From Porphyridium purpureum (Eukaryota; Rhodophyta; Bangiophyceae; Porphyridiales; Porphyridiaceae), in assembly GCA_008690995.1 (NCBI GenBank), contig VRMN01000012.1, positions 355,515 to 419,514 of the forward strand: a stretch of 64,000 nt of DNA, in the 5' to 3' direction. The translations under genes and the position numbers were made by a program. The notes beneath the pieces were generated by a model. It made no database searches, had not been told where the DNA came from, and saw only the letters and a list, made by a program, of their open reading frames with translations. Below are positions 53,614-64,000 of the stretch, piece by piece. The stretch's first letter is position 1, and each line of letters starts with the position of its first letter.

Positions 53614-56269
53614 CTACCGCGCCAAACCCCTTCATGCGCGACGACGAGGACGCCTGCGCCGGCTTGTCGGCTGTCCTGCCGAGTCGCCGCGCCCGAAAAT
53701 CTTGCTCGGAGGTCGAGCGCATCGCGCTTGATGCTGGCGCTGGAGCGACGACTCGTCGACCTCGCCTTCTGCCTCGCGGAGCGGTCTAGCCGCCGCGCAG
53801 GTCTCCTGGGGACGAGCCCCGCGCCCCAGCATGCGCATCTTTGGCGAGGCCGCCGACGGCGACTCCGTCCGCGACATCCTCCCTCCACTCTGCCAAACTC
53901 TCCTTGTCTCATGCTGGACCGCCAACGTCCACCCGCCTGACGCCACCAACCCACCGACCCGTTCCAACCCGCCCGCAACCCAGCGCACGCAACGCAGCGC
54001 CCTTCCCCGCGGCGTCACTCACCCACCCACCCACCCACCCACTCTCCCTGCCCAACCTGCACCCCAACCGCCGTGCACTCACCCCCACACCCGCCCCACC
54101 CTCCACCACCATTGCCCGCGCAACCCCCTCCGTCCACCACTCCCACACTCCGGCCCTACCGTCCCTCACCACCACTCCCACCTCCCTCTCCCTCTCCTCT
54201 CCCCAACCCCACCACTGGACACAAACCCCCTCCTCTCCTTCCTCCCCTTCTGCTCCTTCCCCTGCCCCCTTCAACCCTAGCTCATACTTAACCCAGCTGT
54301 TTCACTAGAAACACACACCCACCCGCAACCCTAATCCACATCCCACCCTAACACGCCACCCCCCAACACTCCCCAACGCCGAAAATCTGCGCCATGCACG
54401 CGCGCTCGCATACCCAAAACACACACGTTTAGTAACACACGTAACGGCCATCACCCCCACCCCACTTCCACCCTCACCGCCACCCTTCGCCACACTACCG
54501 CCTGCAATACCCGGCCCCCACCCCGTCGCTGTAATTCCTCCGTCTTTCCATCACCTCGTTCCGCATCGTTCTCTCTTTCTTTCTGTCTGTCCGTTTGTCT
54601 GTTTGTCCTGTTTACACAAATAGTACACCCTGCCTCCCTCCCTTCTTCCCATGTCGGTTTCTGCGGTTTCTTGCCGGTGCGTTCAAATCATCGGCATTGC
54701 AGCTGAGCGTCGCCTCCCGCCGCTTCTTCTGGCCCGTGCGATCGCGGGTTTAAGTGAGAATGCGCGCACGCGCATTGCAGGCTGCGCTTGTCAGATGGTC
54801 GTCATTTCCCGGTCGATGGCAGGCTGGTCAGGCCGGTATGAACGGCGCGCAGGGTGGGATGTCGACGTGCAAGAGCAGGTGGAAGCGGAGAGACGACGCG
54901 GAGAGAGGGTGACGGAGCGGGCGATGGTTTGTCCGAGTGCCATCAAGCTGCTGGGCGCGCGAGGCAGGTGCGCTGGCAGACCGGATGGACAGGTAGACGA
55001 AAGACGGGAGATGGTGCTTCGTGGCAGGCGGTATGAGCTGCAGCGCTGGCTGGGATACGTCAGCGGTAAGTTCCGGTGTCTGTGCAAGGAGCAGAAGGAT
55101 GATGATACCCTTTGGCGGCGCTATGAGCGTTCGGTCGGGCCTTTTCACGCACGCAGATGGCTGCAGATGGCTTCGCGTCCAGCCGGTCTGTTGCGGCTAC
55201 GGGCATGGAGCTCTGGTGTTTCAACGGCCGGATCCACCTTTCGACGGTTCGGCCAGGCTACGTACCATGCTTGTTTCTAAGCCGTCTTGGACCTTGAGGC
55301 GTGCGCGAGTTTAATAATTTTCTAAGCTCGCATGCTCGACGTGGATGAGTTCCGCGCAGACAAGTCTATTTGACCAAAAGAGGCGGCTCTGAGCCTCCTG
55401 GATAGAGTATATCCAATGCCCTTCTTTCCTCGTCTCGTGTCACAGACTTCACAAGTTGACTCGGCGAGCGGTTTGCAAGTGCGCAACAAGGCTCTTCCCC
55501 AGGACGAGGCACATGGCAGCAGGCACTAAGCCTAGACTGCATTGCCATACGAACGCTACCGTAGCAGGGAGCCACATCGACCACCATCGACGACCAAATA
55601 CCTTTCCGTACTGAAAGAGACCAGCGGTTCTTATGCCTGTCGAAACGGACTCTCGCACTGCCCGCGTTGCCATCGATATCGCTGTCTACGACCCCGGAAT
55701 GAACATCGGCTCTCTCTTGCCTCACCATGAAGGCTCGCGCCACTTTCCCAGATTGCCACTTTAGCAGAGCCAAAGTCGGTAACCTGCGCACGTCAGACTC
55801 ACCGTCACACGGCTCCATTCGCCGTGCCGACTGCAGAAGCAAGGGGCGCGTGCGAAACTGCACATTTCGCGTTTGTCAGACCTCATGAGCGGGCCAGCCA
55901 GTATTCTGCCGCATTGTGGCGTTTTTCTTGAGGGCGCACGGTTCACACTCCCTTATGCATCGGCTGCGTCTGTACCCAGGAAAAGAGATGTGCGAGTTGA
56001 GGCCATCCGGTGTATATCGCCAGGGATAGAGCGACCGTGACAGTTGTCCATATCAGCAGACGAAAGTCCTTACGCTTCGGGCAAGGTCATTAAGGAAGAC
56101 GAGCGCAAAAGCTCATCGCTGAATAGATTTTGAAACCCCACAGAGACAAGGATATCCGTGAAGTCCGCGACCATATCTTAGCTCGAATATTTCTTCGCGT
56201 CCCTGTATAGTAGATCCACGCTGGTCAAGTGACTTCCGCAATTTCAAAGACATTTATCAAAGAAGTTCG
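53614..56269. other. Long intergenic region, no supported gene
   Basis: 53800-54300 is very C-rich on the plus strand (CCACCC runs). 54320-54360 has AACCCTAA-like stretches. An ATG-started frame 54651-55280 (209 codons) is Arg-rich, without a domain, and is judged doubtful. The upstream exons of the gene at 52347 probably lie in 53614-53950. Confidence 0.45.
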
Positions 56270-58243
56270 CTAAAGCAGGGACCACGTCTGCGCTTCCAGC
56301 CTTCCAGTCACGTGCCAAGCTCCGGGAAAGAAGCCGCGCTTCGCCCTCATGTTTGTTCGCTTACTAGGTTGCTTCCGGAACCACAACCACTCCTCCAAGT
56401 TCGACACAGCGTGAGATTCTAAGAGCAAAGCACAAGCGCGCTCAGCACGCTCCGTGTCACCGTCAAGGGCGCCCAACAAATACTGCTCAAACCCTTCGTA
56501 TGACTTTCGCGCCGCTACCCACTTGTCAACTTTCTTCTTGTCCGGGAATGACAGCTGCACAAACTCTTGGAACTCCTTCATGTCGTTCAGTGCCTCGCCG
56601 TTCACCTGGCGCTCCCTCACATTCCGGACCGATGCGGCGTCAACCTGCAGGACCCCTTCCAGGACTCGAGCCAGCTGCTCACAAGTCAGATCATCAAGGG
56701 GAGTTTCCGCAAGCATCTTCTCCACGTCAGTGTCCGACTCGTCGCCTGGCGATAGAATCTCATCGGCACGAGGGTCTACAGTACTTGTATCGGGACGTGC
56801 GGGCTGCCCAAAAGGACCCACCGGCTCTGGCACGGGCGTTGGGACCTCGACCTTGATGTTCGCGATCAGTTCCTTCTCGCCACGTGCCGCCTCGTCCAAG
56901 TCCAGCTTCATTCCCTTCTGGGCCATCGCCACCAGCCGCAACGCAGTCTTGAACCGCCCCGTATCGAGCGACGAAAACATCCCTTGGCTGGTTGCGAAGC
57001 TCCAGATCTCATTCAGCATGCGATTCGGTAGTCCAGACTTGGACAAAAACGCAACCGTTTCCTGCACGTCCACCTCACCGCTTCCGTCCGCGTCGGCCAC
57101 CTTCCAGTATACCTCGTGCTGTGCTGTCTCCGACAGCGTGCGCGCGCCAAGGGCAAACGGATTCGCCCCGGGTACGTCTATTTTGGCACGCAGCGAGAGC
57201 GGACCTTGTTGCGCACGCGCCAGGCTGCCCTGCTCGCCGTTCTGCTCCAGCGCAATGAAGCGAAGCGCGAGCACAAAGTCATCATAATTTAGCGTAAGCT
57301 TGCCGCGAGCTGTTGCAATGTCATCCCACATGCGATACAGCACCGAGGTCGAAAGCCGCGTCTTTGAGAAGAACGCCAGCGCCTCCTGAGCTTCCAGAGC
57401 GCCGCTCCTATCCGAGTCGGCGACCGCCCAGTAATCCTTGCAATACTGTGCCTCGTCGGCTGCACCAGGCACACTTTCACGGCCGCACTGTCGATCACTT
57501 GTTTCCCACACCTTGACCGTCTTGTCATCGCGGCTGGACGCCATGAACCGGCCATCGAGCGGGAAACGCTCTGTGGTCACCTTTTCTGAATGATCCTGCA
57601 GGGTGCGGACGCACGAGCCGGTTTGCACATCCCACACCGTGATCGTTTTGTCCCAGCTGCCGGACGCAATGAATCGGCCATCGGGCGAAAAGCGCACCGC
57701 GTACACACCATGTTGGTGCCCAGTCATGGTGCGCACGCACGCGCCGGTCTGCACATCCCATACCTTGACCGTCTTGTCATCGCTGCCGGACGCGATGAGC
57801 TTGCCATCGGGCGAGAAGTCCACCGCCCACACCTTATCCAACTGTTCCGTCAAAGTGCGGACGCACGAGCCAGCGTGAGCGTCCCACACATTGACCGTTT
57901 GGTCCCAGCTGCTGGACGCAATGAATTGGCCATCGGGCGAAAAGCGCACCGCGTACACACCATGTTGGTGCCCAGTCATGGTGCGCACGCACGCGCCGGT
58001 CTGCACATCCCATACCTTGACCGTCTTGTCATCGCTGCCGGACGCGATGAGCTTGCCATCGGGCGAGAAGTCCACCGCCCACACCTTATCCGAGTGTTCC
58101 GTCAAAGTGCGGACACACGAGCCAGCGTGGGCGTCCCACACATTGACTGTTTTGTCCCAGCTGCCGGACGCAATGAATTGGCCATCGGGCGAAAAGCGCA
58201 CCGCATACACACCACATGAGTGCCCGTCGCGCAGATTGCGCAC
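56270..58243 (-). CDS. WD40-EH-EH-SAM-like protein, paralogue 1, 5' end damaged
   Basis: 657 codons, no ATG at the start of the open frame. Six WD40 blades (about 1-255) alternate two types, [25 protein letters not shown] and [25 protein letters not shown], so the real DNA period is 252 bp with very high identity. Two EH domains follow (about 264-335 and 374-440; [44 protein letters not shown]), each with an EF-type loop. Next is an acidic linker, then a SAM-like region (about 514-575; [23 protein letters not shown]...VNGEALNDM) and a C-terminal helical part. EH domains bind NPF motifs in endocytic proteins. The ancestral start lies in decayed sequence at 58244-58602. It may be a pseudogene, or the 5' end may be misassembled. 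Confidence 0.75.
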   Translation of the reverse strand: MRNLRDGHSCGVYAVRFSPDGQFIASGSWDKTVNVWDAHAGSCVRTLTEHSDKVWAVDFSPDGKLIASGSDDKTVKVWDVQTGACVRTMTGHQHGVYAVRFSPDGQFIASSSWDQTVNVWDAHAGSCVRTLTEQLDKVWAVDFSPDGKLIASGSDDKTVKVWDVQTGACVRTMTGHQHGVYAVRFSPDGRFIASGSWDKTITVWDVQTGSCVRTLQDHSEKVTTERFPLDGRFMASSRDDKTVKVWETSDRQCGRESVPGAADEAQYCKDYWAVADSDRSGALEAQEALAFFSKTRLSTSVLYRMWDDIATARGKLTLNYDDFVLALRFIALEQNGEQGSLARAQQGPLSLRAKIDVPGANPFALGARTLSETAQHEVYWKVADADGSGEVDVQETVAFLSKSGLPNRMLNEIWSFATSQGMFSSLDTGRFKTALRLVAMAQKGMKLDLDEAARGEKELIANIKVEVPTPVPEPVGPFGQPARPDTSTVDPRADEILSPGDESDTDVEKMLAETPLDDLTCEQLARVLEGVLQVDAASVRNVRERQVNGEALNDMKEFQEFVQLSFPDKKKVDKWVAARKSYEGFEQYLLGALDGDTERAERACALLLESHAVSNLEEWLWFRKQPSKRTNMRAKRGFFPGAWHVTGRLEAQTWSLL

Positions 58244-58602
58244 GTACGCGCGCCGGTCTGCACATCAATACCTTGACCGTCTTGTCATCGTATGCGGACG
58301 CGATGCGTGCATCGGGCGAAGTCCACCGCCACACCTTATCCGGAATTTCCATCAAAGTGCGGATACACAGGCCAGATGACGTCCCACACATTGACCGTTT
58401 GGTCAGCTGCTGGACGCAATGGGTGTACATCGGGCGAAAGCGCACGTACACACCATACTGCCCAGTCATGGTGCGCACACTTTACTGGAACTGCCGCGTC
58501 TATGACCGTCTTGTCGCTGCTGCCGGACTGATAGAACCGTCGGGCGAAGTCTACCAAATCCACACCTTATCTGCGTACCCAGTCAGGTCGCTTAATTACC
58601 AT
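58244..58602 (-). pseudogene. Decayed 5' part of WD40 paralogue 1
   Basis: Recognisable WD40 DNA (three blades, for example GATAAGGTGTGG, GACAAGACGGTC, CCAAACGGTCAATGTGTGGG) with many 1-4 nt deletions relative to the intact units and stops in every frame. An ATG at 58602, followed by ACGCAGATAAGGTGTGG at about 58574, lines up with the start of the paralogue at 62315. Confidence 0.7.
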
Positions 58603-60287
58603 CGCCTCTGCTTCAACCCACCGACCGTCCACACCGCACTATTCTCACTTCCAGCACACGGCCTGCTCTCCCTCCTGCCCGTGCACGCGCGCCCCGCCTT
58701 TCTGCCGGAATCGCGAAATCGAACGCGTTTCACGATTTTCCAGCGCTGCGTCGCACAGCGCGCGAAGGCAGAAACGACCAAAGCGGCCGTTGCGCGACGC
58801 CGTGCTTTTCGGTGCGCTCAATTTGGCTTCATGCGGTTGCATGGCAGCGCAGGGAGCGCTAAGATCGCTGGCTGCATCTGGCGGGCGTGCGTGAATGGAT
58901 AGACGGATACATGAGGCGCAGGTACGCGAGAAGCACGCTGGACAGCTGCTCGGGACGCAGTCACGGGAAGACATCTACCCGAAAGGTTGGACACAATGTG
59001 ATAAAGGAGACCCATGTAGGCACACAGGGGCTCACACGGGAGCCACTTAGGAGGCATAGAGAAAAGCATGATCCTCCCGGACATGGTCTCAGGCCGCACG
59101 TTAAGAGCATTACCTGCGCGTTTGCTTCTTTTTTCTTTTTTTTTTTTTCACTTCCTGGACTGCCAATGCACCATGCAGCTGCTGATTCGGAAAACTGAAG
59201 TAAAACGGAGCGGCGCAAAACAAAGCCGTGCTGGCGTTCGGAGGTCGGTGGTGAAAGGGGCAAGACAGATCACGTCTGCACGGTTTAGATGGATGGAGCG
59301 GCAGCAGTGAGCGAGCAAGAGACCTGCGGTAGCGGTTTCCAGAACTGCGCCCGTAGCGTGGATGATGGCATCTAAGCACAGAAGGGCACGGCAGAATGCC
59401 GAAGAATCAAGTCGCTGATGGGCGCATCGTAGCCGCAGCGTTCGCGCATGTTTGCTTGCGCACAAGATCTGGACCATGCACCACGCTCGGTGGTTGTCCG
59501 TCCTGTAAGGATCTGTCCTGAACTCCATGCCACTTTTTTGACAGAGGGAATTTGTCCACAACTTGTCGCGAAGTTTCCTACTCGGCTGGATACATCTGAA
59601 CAGGCAGCTTGCTGCTCCACGGCGCGCCCTTGCGATGAGCCCTCTGTCCCTGTAGGTGATCTGGCAGTCGCCGCGCTGGCGCAAAAGCACGAGCGCTTTT
59701 GTGTTTGTACTCCAGGATGACCGTGGCACACAGCTTCCAGTGCGCAGCCCGTGCCCGTGCCAATGCCGACGCCGGATAAGTGCATGCGTGCTCGACCGTA
59801 TCAAGCGTGGCTGGGAATTTATCCCACAGCGCGCCGCTCAGGTATGGCATCCATGCATTCCATTGCAATCACACGCAACCGCTCGCAGCCGCTCTTAGCC
59901 GCTCGCAACCGCTCTTAGCCGCTCTTAGCCGCTCGAAATCCGTCGCGAGCGCATGCACCCGAGCCACAGGCGGCCCACGCAGTCGTCACGGGAAAGTGCA
60001 CTCACTTTATTGTGAACATCACACCAACTCGCACCCGCCGCTAGCGCACACGGCGATCATGTGAGCGTCCTCTTTCAATAGGTTTCCGTACGTTGCACAT
60101 GTATCGTGCATGCTGCTTTCTGCACCAGACAATCAAGCCCGCCGCGGGTCCACAAATACACAGACGCTCACATGATCCAGTCAGCCCGTGCCACCTCGCG
60201 CGCGTACCCGACACACGCTGACAAGCGACCACTGCGGCAACGGCTTATTGCTCATTCTCACAAACACTCACGCGCACCAGCATTGGT
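58603..60287. other. Spacer between the WD40 paralogues
   Basis: Contains T11 at 59138, a CGCTCTTAGC/CGCTCGCAAC decamer-like repeat at 59874-59938 and no supported gene. Confidence 0.5.
59874..59938 (+). repeat. 10-bp degenerate tandem repeat
   Basis: About six units alternating CGCTCGCAAC, CGCTCGCAGC and CGCTCTTAGC in intergenic DNA. Confidence 0.85.
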
Positions 60288-62315
60288 CTACTTCCACTCC
60301 GCCGCGTCAGGTCCGCCCGGCCATGTGCCAAGCTCGGGGAAAAGCCGCACAATCTCTCTCATACTTCTTCGCTTGCTAGGTTGCTTCCGGAACCACAACC
60401 ACTTCTCCAAGTTCGACACCGCGTGATATTCTAAAAGTAGCGCGCAAGCACGCTCGGCACGCTCCGCGTCACCGCCAAGGATGCCCAACAAATACTCCTC
60501 AAACCCTTCGCACGACTTTCGCCCCGCCACCCACTTTTCAATTTTCTTCTTGTCCGGGAATGACAGCTGCACAAACTCTTGAAACTCTTTCATGTCGTGC
60601 AGTGCTTCCCCGGTAACCTTGCGCTCCCAAACATCCCGAACAGATGCGGCGTCAACCCGCAGGAGCTCCTCAAGTACTCGAGCCAGCTGCTCACAAGTCA
60701 GGTCATCCAGCGCAGTTTCCGCAAGTACACTATTCATGTCGTCGCCTGGGAACGGACCCACGGGCTCTGGCAGAGGCGTTGTAGCCTCGACTTCGATGTT
60801 TGCGATCAGTTCCATATCACCATTCGCCGCCTCGTCCAAGTCCAGCTTCATTCCCTTCTGGGCCATCGCCACCAGCCGCAACGCAGTCTTGAACCGCCCC
60901 GTATCGAGCGACGAAAACGTCCCTTGGCTAGTTGCAATTCCCCAGATCTCATTCAGTACGCGGTTCCGCAGTCCAGACTTGGACAGAAAAACAACCGCTT
61001 TCTGCACGTCCACTTCATCGCTTCCGTTTGTGCAGACCAGCTCACAGTACTCCTCGTGCCGCGTCGTCTCCAACGGTGTACGCGCGCCAATGGGTAACGG
61101 GTTCGACCCCGGTATGTCTAGCTTGGCCCGCAGCGAGTGCGAGCCTTGTTGCGCTCGCGCCAGGCTCGCCTTCTCGCCGTCCTGCACCAGCGCAACGAAG
61201 CGCAGCGCGAGCACAAAGTCGTTGTAGTTTAGTGCGCGCTTGCCGCGCCCTGTAGCAATCTCCTTCCACATCCGATCCAGCATCGAGGTCGACAGCTGCG
61301 CCTTCGAAAAGAACACCAGCGCCTTCTGAGCGTCCAGAGTTCCGCTCTTATCCGAATCGGCAATCCCCCACAAATTCTGGCAGTACTTTTCCTCGTCAGC
61401 TGCACTAGACATGCTTTCGAGGCCGCACTGTAGGTCGCTTGTGTCCCACATCTTGACCGTCTTGTCATCGCAGCTGGACGCCATGAACCGGCCATCGGGC
61501 GAGAAACGCACTGCGGTCACCTTTTCTGAATGTTCCTGCAGATTGCGGACGCACGAGCCGGTGTCTGCGTCCCAAACCATGACCGTTTGGTCCCAGCTGC
61601 CGGACGCGATGAACCGGCCATCGGGCGAAAAGCGCACAGCGTACACACCATGTTGGTGCCCAGTCATGGTGCGCACGCACGCGCCGGTCTGCACATCCCA
61701 TACTTTGATCAAGCAGTCGTCGCTGGCAGACGCGATGAACCAGCCATCGGGCGAGAAGTCCACCGCCCACACCTTATCTAAGTGTTCCGTCAAAGTGCGG
61801 ACACACGAGCCGGTGTCTGTGTCCCACACCATGACCGTTTGGTCCCAGCTGCCGGACACAATGTACCGGCCATCGGGCGAAAAGCGAACCGCGTACACAC
61901 CATGTTGGTGCCCAGTCATGGTGCCAACGCACGCGCAGGTCTGCAAATCCCATATCTTAATCGAGCGGTCATCGCTGCCAGACGTAAGGAGCTTGCCATC
62001 TGGCGAAAAGTCCAGCGTCCACACAGGATCTGAGTGCCCCGTTAAAGTGCTGATACGCGCGCCGGTGTGTGCGTCCCACACCATGACCGTTTGGTCCCAG
62101 CTGCCAGACGCGATGAAGCGGCCATCGGGCGAGAAGCGCACCGCGTACACACCATGTGCGTGCCCCGCCATGGTGCGCACGCACACGCCGGAACGCGCGT
62201 CCCACATCTTGATCGTCCTGTCATCGCTGCCGGACGCGATGAGCCTACCAACGGAGGAGAAGTCCACCGTCCACACCTTATCTGCGTGCTCCGTCAGATT
62301 CAACACAGCCGCCAT
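60288..62315 (-). CDS. WD40-EH-EH-SAM-like protein, paralogue 2 (intact)
   Basis: 675 residues from ATG (MAAVLNLTEHADKVW). Seven WD40 blades (about 1-298) make one full propeller; alternate blades share nearly the same sequence ([26 protein letters not shown] three times). EH1 at about 305-375 (DSDKSGTLDAQKALVFFSKAQL... MWKEIATG), EH2 at about 421-483 ([46 protein letters not shown], split here), where the first acidic residues of the loop are changed to CTNGSDE, so calcium binding there is doubtful. SAM-like region at about 538-597 ([20 protein letters not shown]...VTGEALHDM) and a C-terminal helical part. No signal peptide; cytosolic. An endocytic or recognition adaptor is inferred; I know of no described protein with this order. 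Confidence 0.88.
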   Translation of the reverse strand: MAAVLNLTEHADKVWTVDFSSVGRLIASGSDDRTIKMWDARSGVCVRTMAGHAHGVYAVRFSPDGRFIASGSWDQTVMVWDAHTGARISTLTGHSDPVWTLDFSPDGKLLTSGSDDRSIKIWDLQTCACVGTMTGHQHGVYAVRFSPDGRYIVSGSWDQTVMVWDTDTGSCVRTLTEHLDKVWAVDFSPDGWFIASASDDCLIKVWDVQTGACVRTMTGHQHGVYAVRFSPDGRFIASGSWDQTVMVWDADTGSCVRNLQEHSEKVTAVRFSPDGRFMASSCDDKTVKMWDTSDLQCGLESMSSAADEEKYCQNLWGIADSDKSGTLDAQKALVFFSKAQLSTSMLDRMWKEIATGRGKRALNYNDFVLALRFVALVQDGEKASLARAQQGSHSLRAKLDIPGSNPLPIGARTPLETTRHEEYCELVCTNGSDEVDVQKAVVFLSKSGLRNRVLNEIWGIATSQGTFSSLDTGRFKTALRLVAMAQKGMKLDLDEAANGDMELIANIEVEATTPLPEPVGPFPGDDMNSVLAETALDDLTCEQLARVLEELLRVDAASVRDVWERKVTGEALHDMKEFQEFVQLSFPDKKKIEKWVAGRKSCEGFEEYLLGILGGDAERAERACALLLEYHAVSNLEKWLWFRKQPSKRRSMREIVRLFPELGTWPGGPDAAEWK

Positions 62316-62549
62316 TGCAGCTCGTGGCCCCTCCTTCCACCGACTGTCCACACCGCACGCTTCTCACTACCTGCACACGCGCGCCACACACAACCTCACT
62401 CCGACTTTCGACCCCGTCTTCACGAACATAGGCGTCCAGCCGATCTGAGCTGTTTCTGTCGAACGTGATAGTGGCGCGAAGCAGTTCCAGCGCAATACTT
62501 TGTCAATCCTGCATTTGGAGCGGACAGCACAGCACAATCCGGAAGGAAC

Positions 62550-62605
62550 AGCTATTTTTGGAAAATAGCTTGGACACGCGTACCCGTGCACGTGTCGCGT
62601 GTCCA
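62550..62605. promoter_or_regulatory. Two adjacent inverted repeats in the retroelement leader/LTR region
   Basis: AGCTATTTT-TGG-AAAATAGCT at 62550-62570 (9-bp arms), and TGGACACGCG (62571-62580) with CGCGTGTCCA (62596-62605), 15 bp apart. They lie 57-112 bp before a TATA box and may be U3 control sites of the retroelement. Confidence 0.4.
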
Positions 62606-62661
62606 ACTTCTTTGCACCGTGTCCCCCACCTACAGTGTCGTCCACACCTCCTCGCGTCACG

Positions 62662-62668
62662 TATAAAG
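62662..62668 (+). promoter_or_regulatory. TATA box, putative LTR promoter
   Basis: TATAAAG, 261 bp before the gag ATG. Its position fits a U3 promoter, but LTR ends could not be fixed because the partner LTR is outside the window. Confidence 0.4.
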
Positions 62669-62922
62669 GCGAGTACCTAAAGGCGGAGGGACTAGACCTT
62701 CGCGAGTCGGGACAGGTAGAGTAAATGTTTTGTGTGTAAAAGAATATACATTCTGTGACTTCTGTTGTTCGGGAGAGAACAGATATCACCTCACGCTTCC
62801 CACCTCACTGGCACGCTTGTCGGGAGACTGGCAGACCAGGGGTGAGCGGCGGATCATTTACTCTCTGTTGGAAAACAAAAACCGGTTACCTTTGACATTT
62901 CGAAATTGTCAACTTATTCGTG

Positions 62923-64000
62923 ATGGCGTCTGGAACCAGATCACAGCGTGAGACACAGCAGCGTGCTGGCGCCGATGCCATCGGATCGGTCGCAAATGCT
63001 TGGGAAAGCATGAAGTCAAAGAACGAAGACATGCAAAACCTGCTGGACATGTGTAACGAGTCGACCAACTCGGAGATCGAGATGTTGATGGTTGAAAGGT
63101 CGATTACTCTGCAGCAGCTGAGAAACTTGAGCATTGTGTGCCCCATTCAGTGGCAGCAATACTGCAGGCTTCGCGGTCTTCCAAATTTCGAAGCGGGGAC
63201 TAGAATTGAAGATTCGTTCGAACGCTATTCCCCACAGGCTGAATGCAAGTCAGAGCCAGAAGCAGATCCATACCAAGGCACCGTAGCAGTTGCAGCACAA
63301 CCGAGTGACCATAATAAGCTTCAACAGTTTGTTCGGTTGTTTCCAGTCGAAGCACAATTCGACGGGTCTGACACAGGAGTCCCTTTCACTGTGTGGAGTC
63401 GAAAAGTATTCAATGGTATGAAAATGATGAACATCGACGAAAATACAACCCTGAGAGCGTTGCCGCTCATTGTGAAGGGGGCAGCTGAAACGTGTATTGC
63501 TGCAAACCGCAAAGAGAGATTGCATGCGGCTCTGGAACACCTGAGGAAAGAATTCGACACAGAAGAAGTTCGTTTGATGAGAATGTTGGAGCTCCGCACG
63601 AAGAACTTCGACTCTTATCTTAAGAGACATATTGATGTTGGCTCGGCATTTGATAGCTTGGTTCGCGACGTCACCGATGTAGCGACTCGCGTAGGTCCTC
63701 CCCATGACACTCCAGACTGTATCGCCAGCTTTGTGATACAAACCATGCTTAATACTAGCCACGGCGAACTCATCGCGGCAGCCGTCACAAAGAACTCGGA
63801 CGCCGGCTCTCTGGCACGGGTCCGATTTGTGCTCGTAACGCAGGAGAAAAGAAAAGAGCGAACTGTTCTATTCCAAGACGAACACACCGCAAAGGTGTCA
63901 CAGTCGCCACATGGGTTGAAGAAGCAGAAAAGCTTTGGGAAGAAATTGCATTGTACCCATTGTGGAAAAACAGGGCACGATAAAGGAAAGTGCTGGGCTT
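62923..64000 (+). mobile_element. LTR retrotransposon gag region, continues past the window
   Basis: ATG at 62923 opens a frame with no stop to base 64000 (359 codons). The N-terminal part is helical; residues ~130-320 resemble the Gag capsid-type region of Ty1/copia- or gypsy-class elements (FTVWSRKVFNGM, LRALPLIVKGAAETCIAA, ALEHLRKEF). A basic stretch (KKQKSFGKKL) leads to a CCHC zinc knuckle CTHCGKTGHDKGKC at residues 344-357 (C-x2-C-x4-H-x4-C). Pol is expected to the right. Codon use is richer in A+T than the neighbouring genes, as expected for a mobile element. Class cannot be settled without Pol. Confidence 0.85.

Noticed and set aside
54651-55280. 209-codon ATG-started frame on the plus strand
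   Set aside because: Arg-rich, no domain, no balanced codon pattern; likely chance in GC-rich DNA.
55366-55863. 165-codon minus-strand frame considered as a transposon remnant
   Set aside because: No recognisable integrase, RT or zinc motif; left as intergenic.

Overview
This is nuclear DNA of a gene-dense, intron-poor microbial eukaryote, most likely a unicellular red alga of the Porphyridium type. Mitochondrial proteins (GRIM-19/NDUFA13, pyruvate dehydrogenase E1 alpha), a BRUTUS-like hemerythrin/RING ubiquitin ligase, eukaryotic 5S rRNA genes and a plastid PDZ protein that begins MVAFVG (the Phe-containing start of red-algal transit peptides) point the same way. Most coding regions look like single exons, but a few GT-AG introns are needed. 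The lineage call is an inference; no marker was searched.

Left part (1-20.8 kb): the 3' part of a family X DNA polymerase; a PTPS/QueD-fold protein that has lost catalytic residues; a tiny two-exon gene; an ankyrin protein with a likely transit peptide; a membrane-anchored unknown protein with a broken frame; a protein with two helix-hairpin-like repeats; the BRUTUS-like ligase; an 11-bp GTAC-containing tandem repeat; a monoglyceride-lipase-like hydrolase; a WD40 protein with a long Pro-Glu repeat and an EH/EF-hand-like end; and a DUF6787-like membrane protein.

Middle (20798-41540): a head-to-tail array of about 3.9 near-identical units of 5276 or 5264 bp. Each unit carries one secreted Cys-rich/Pro-rich protein gene (+) and one PDZ gene (-). 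In units 1-3 the PDZ frame is cut off from its targeting start by a 23-nt difference. Only the last, chimeric copy has an intact plastid-targeted frame. Both array edges lie inside older, diverged copies of the same sequence, which suggests unequal crossing-over.

Right part (41.5-64 kb): tail-anchored FMN-binding split-barrel protein; phosphoserine aminotransferase; GRIM-19; tail-anchored GNAT acetyltransferase; PDH E1 alpha; two 5S rRNA genes 2.14 kb apart; a TMEM205/DUF4149-like protein; a frame-disrupted helical protein resembling hemerythrin folds; and two paralogous WD40-EH-EH-SAM-like proteins whose WD40 blades are highly alike and evidently young. One of these has a 5' end eroded by many small deletions. 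The window ends in the gag region of an LTR-type retrotransposon.

Several genes need one +1 frame change. Some fit introns; others look like single-base assembly errors or real lesions. Many apparent 5' ends have no in-frame ATG, so starts given here are the first in-frame ATG unless stated.
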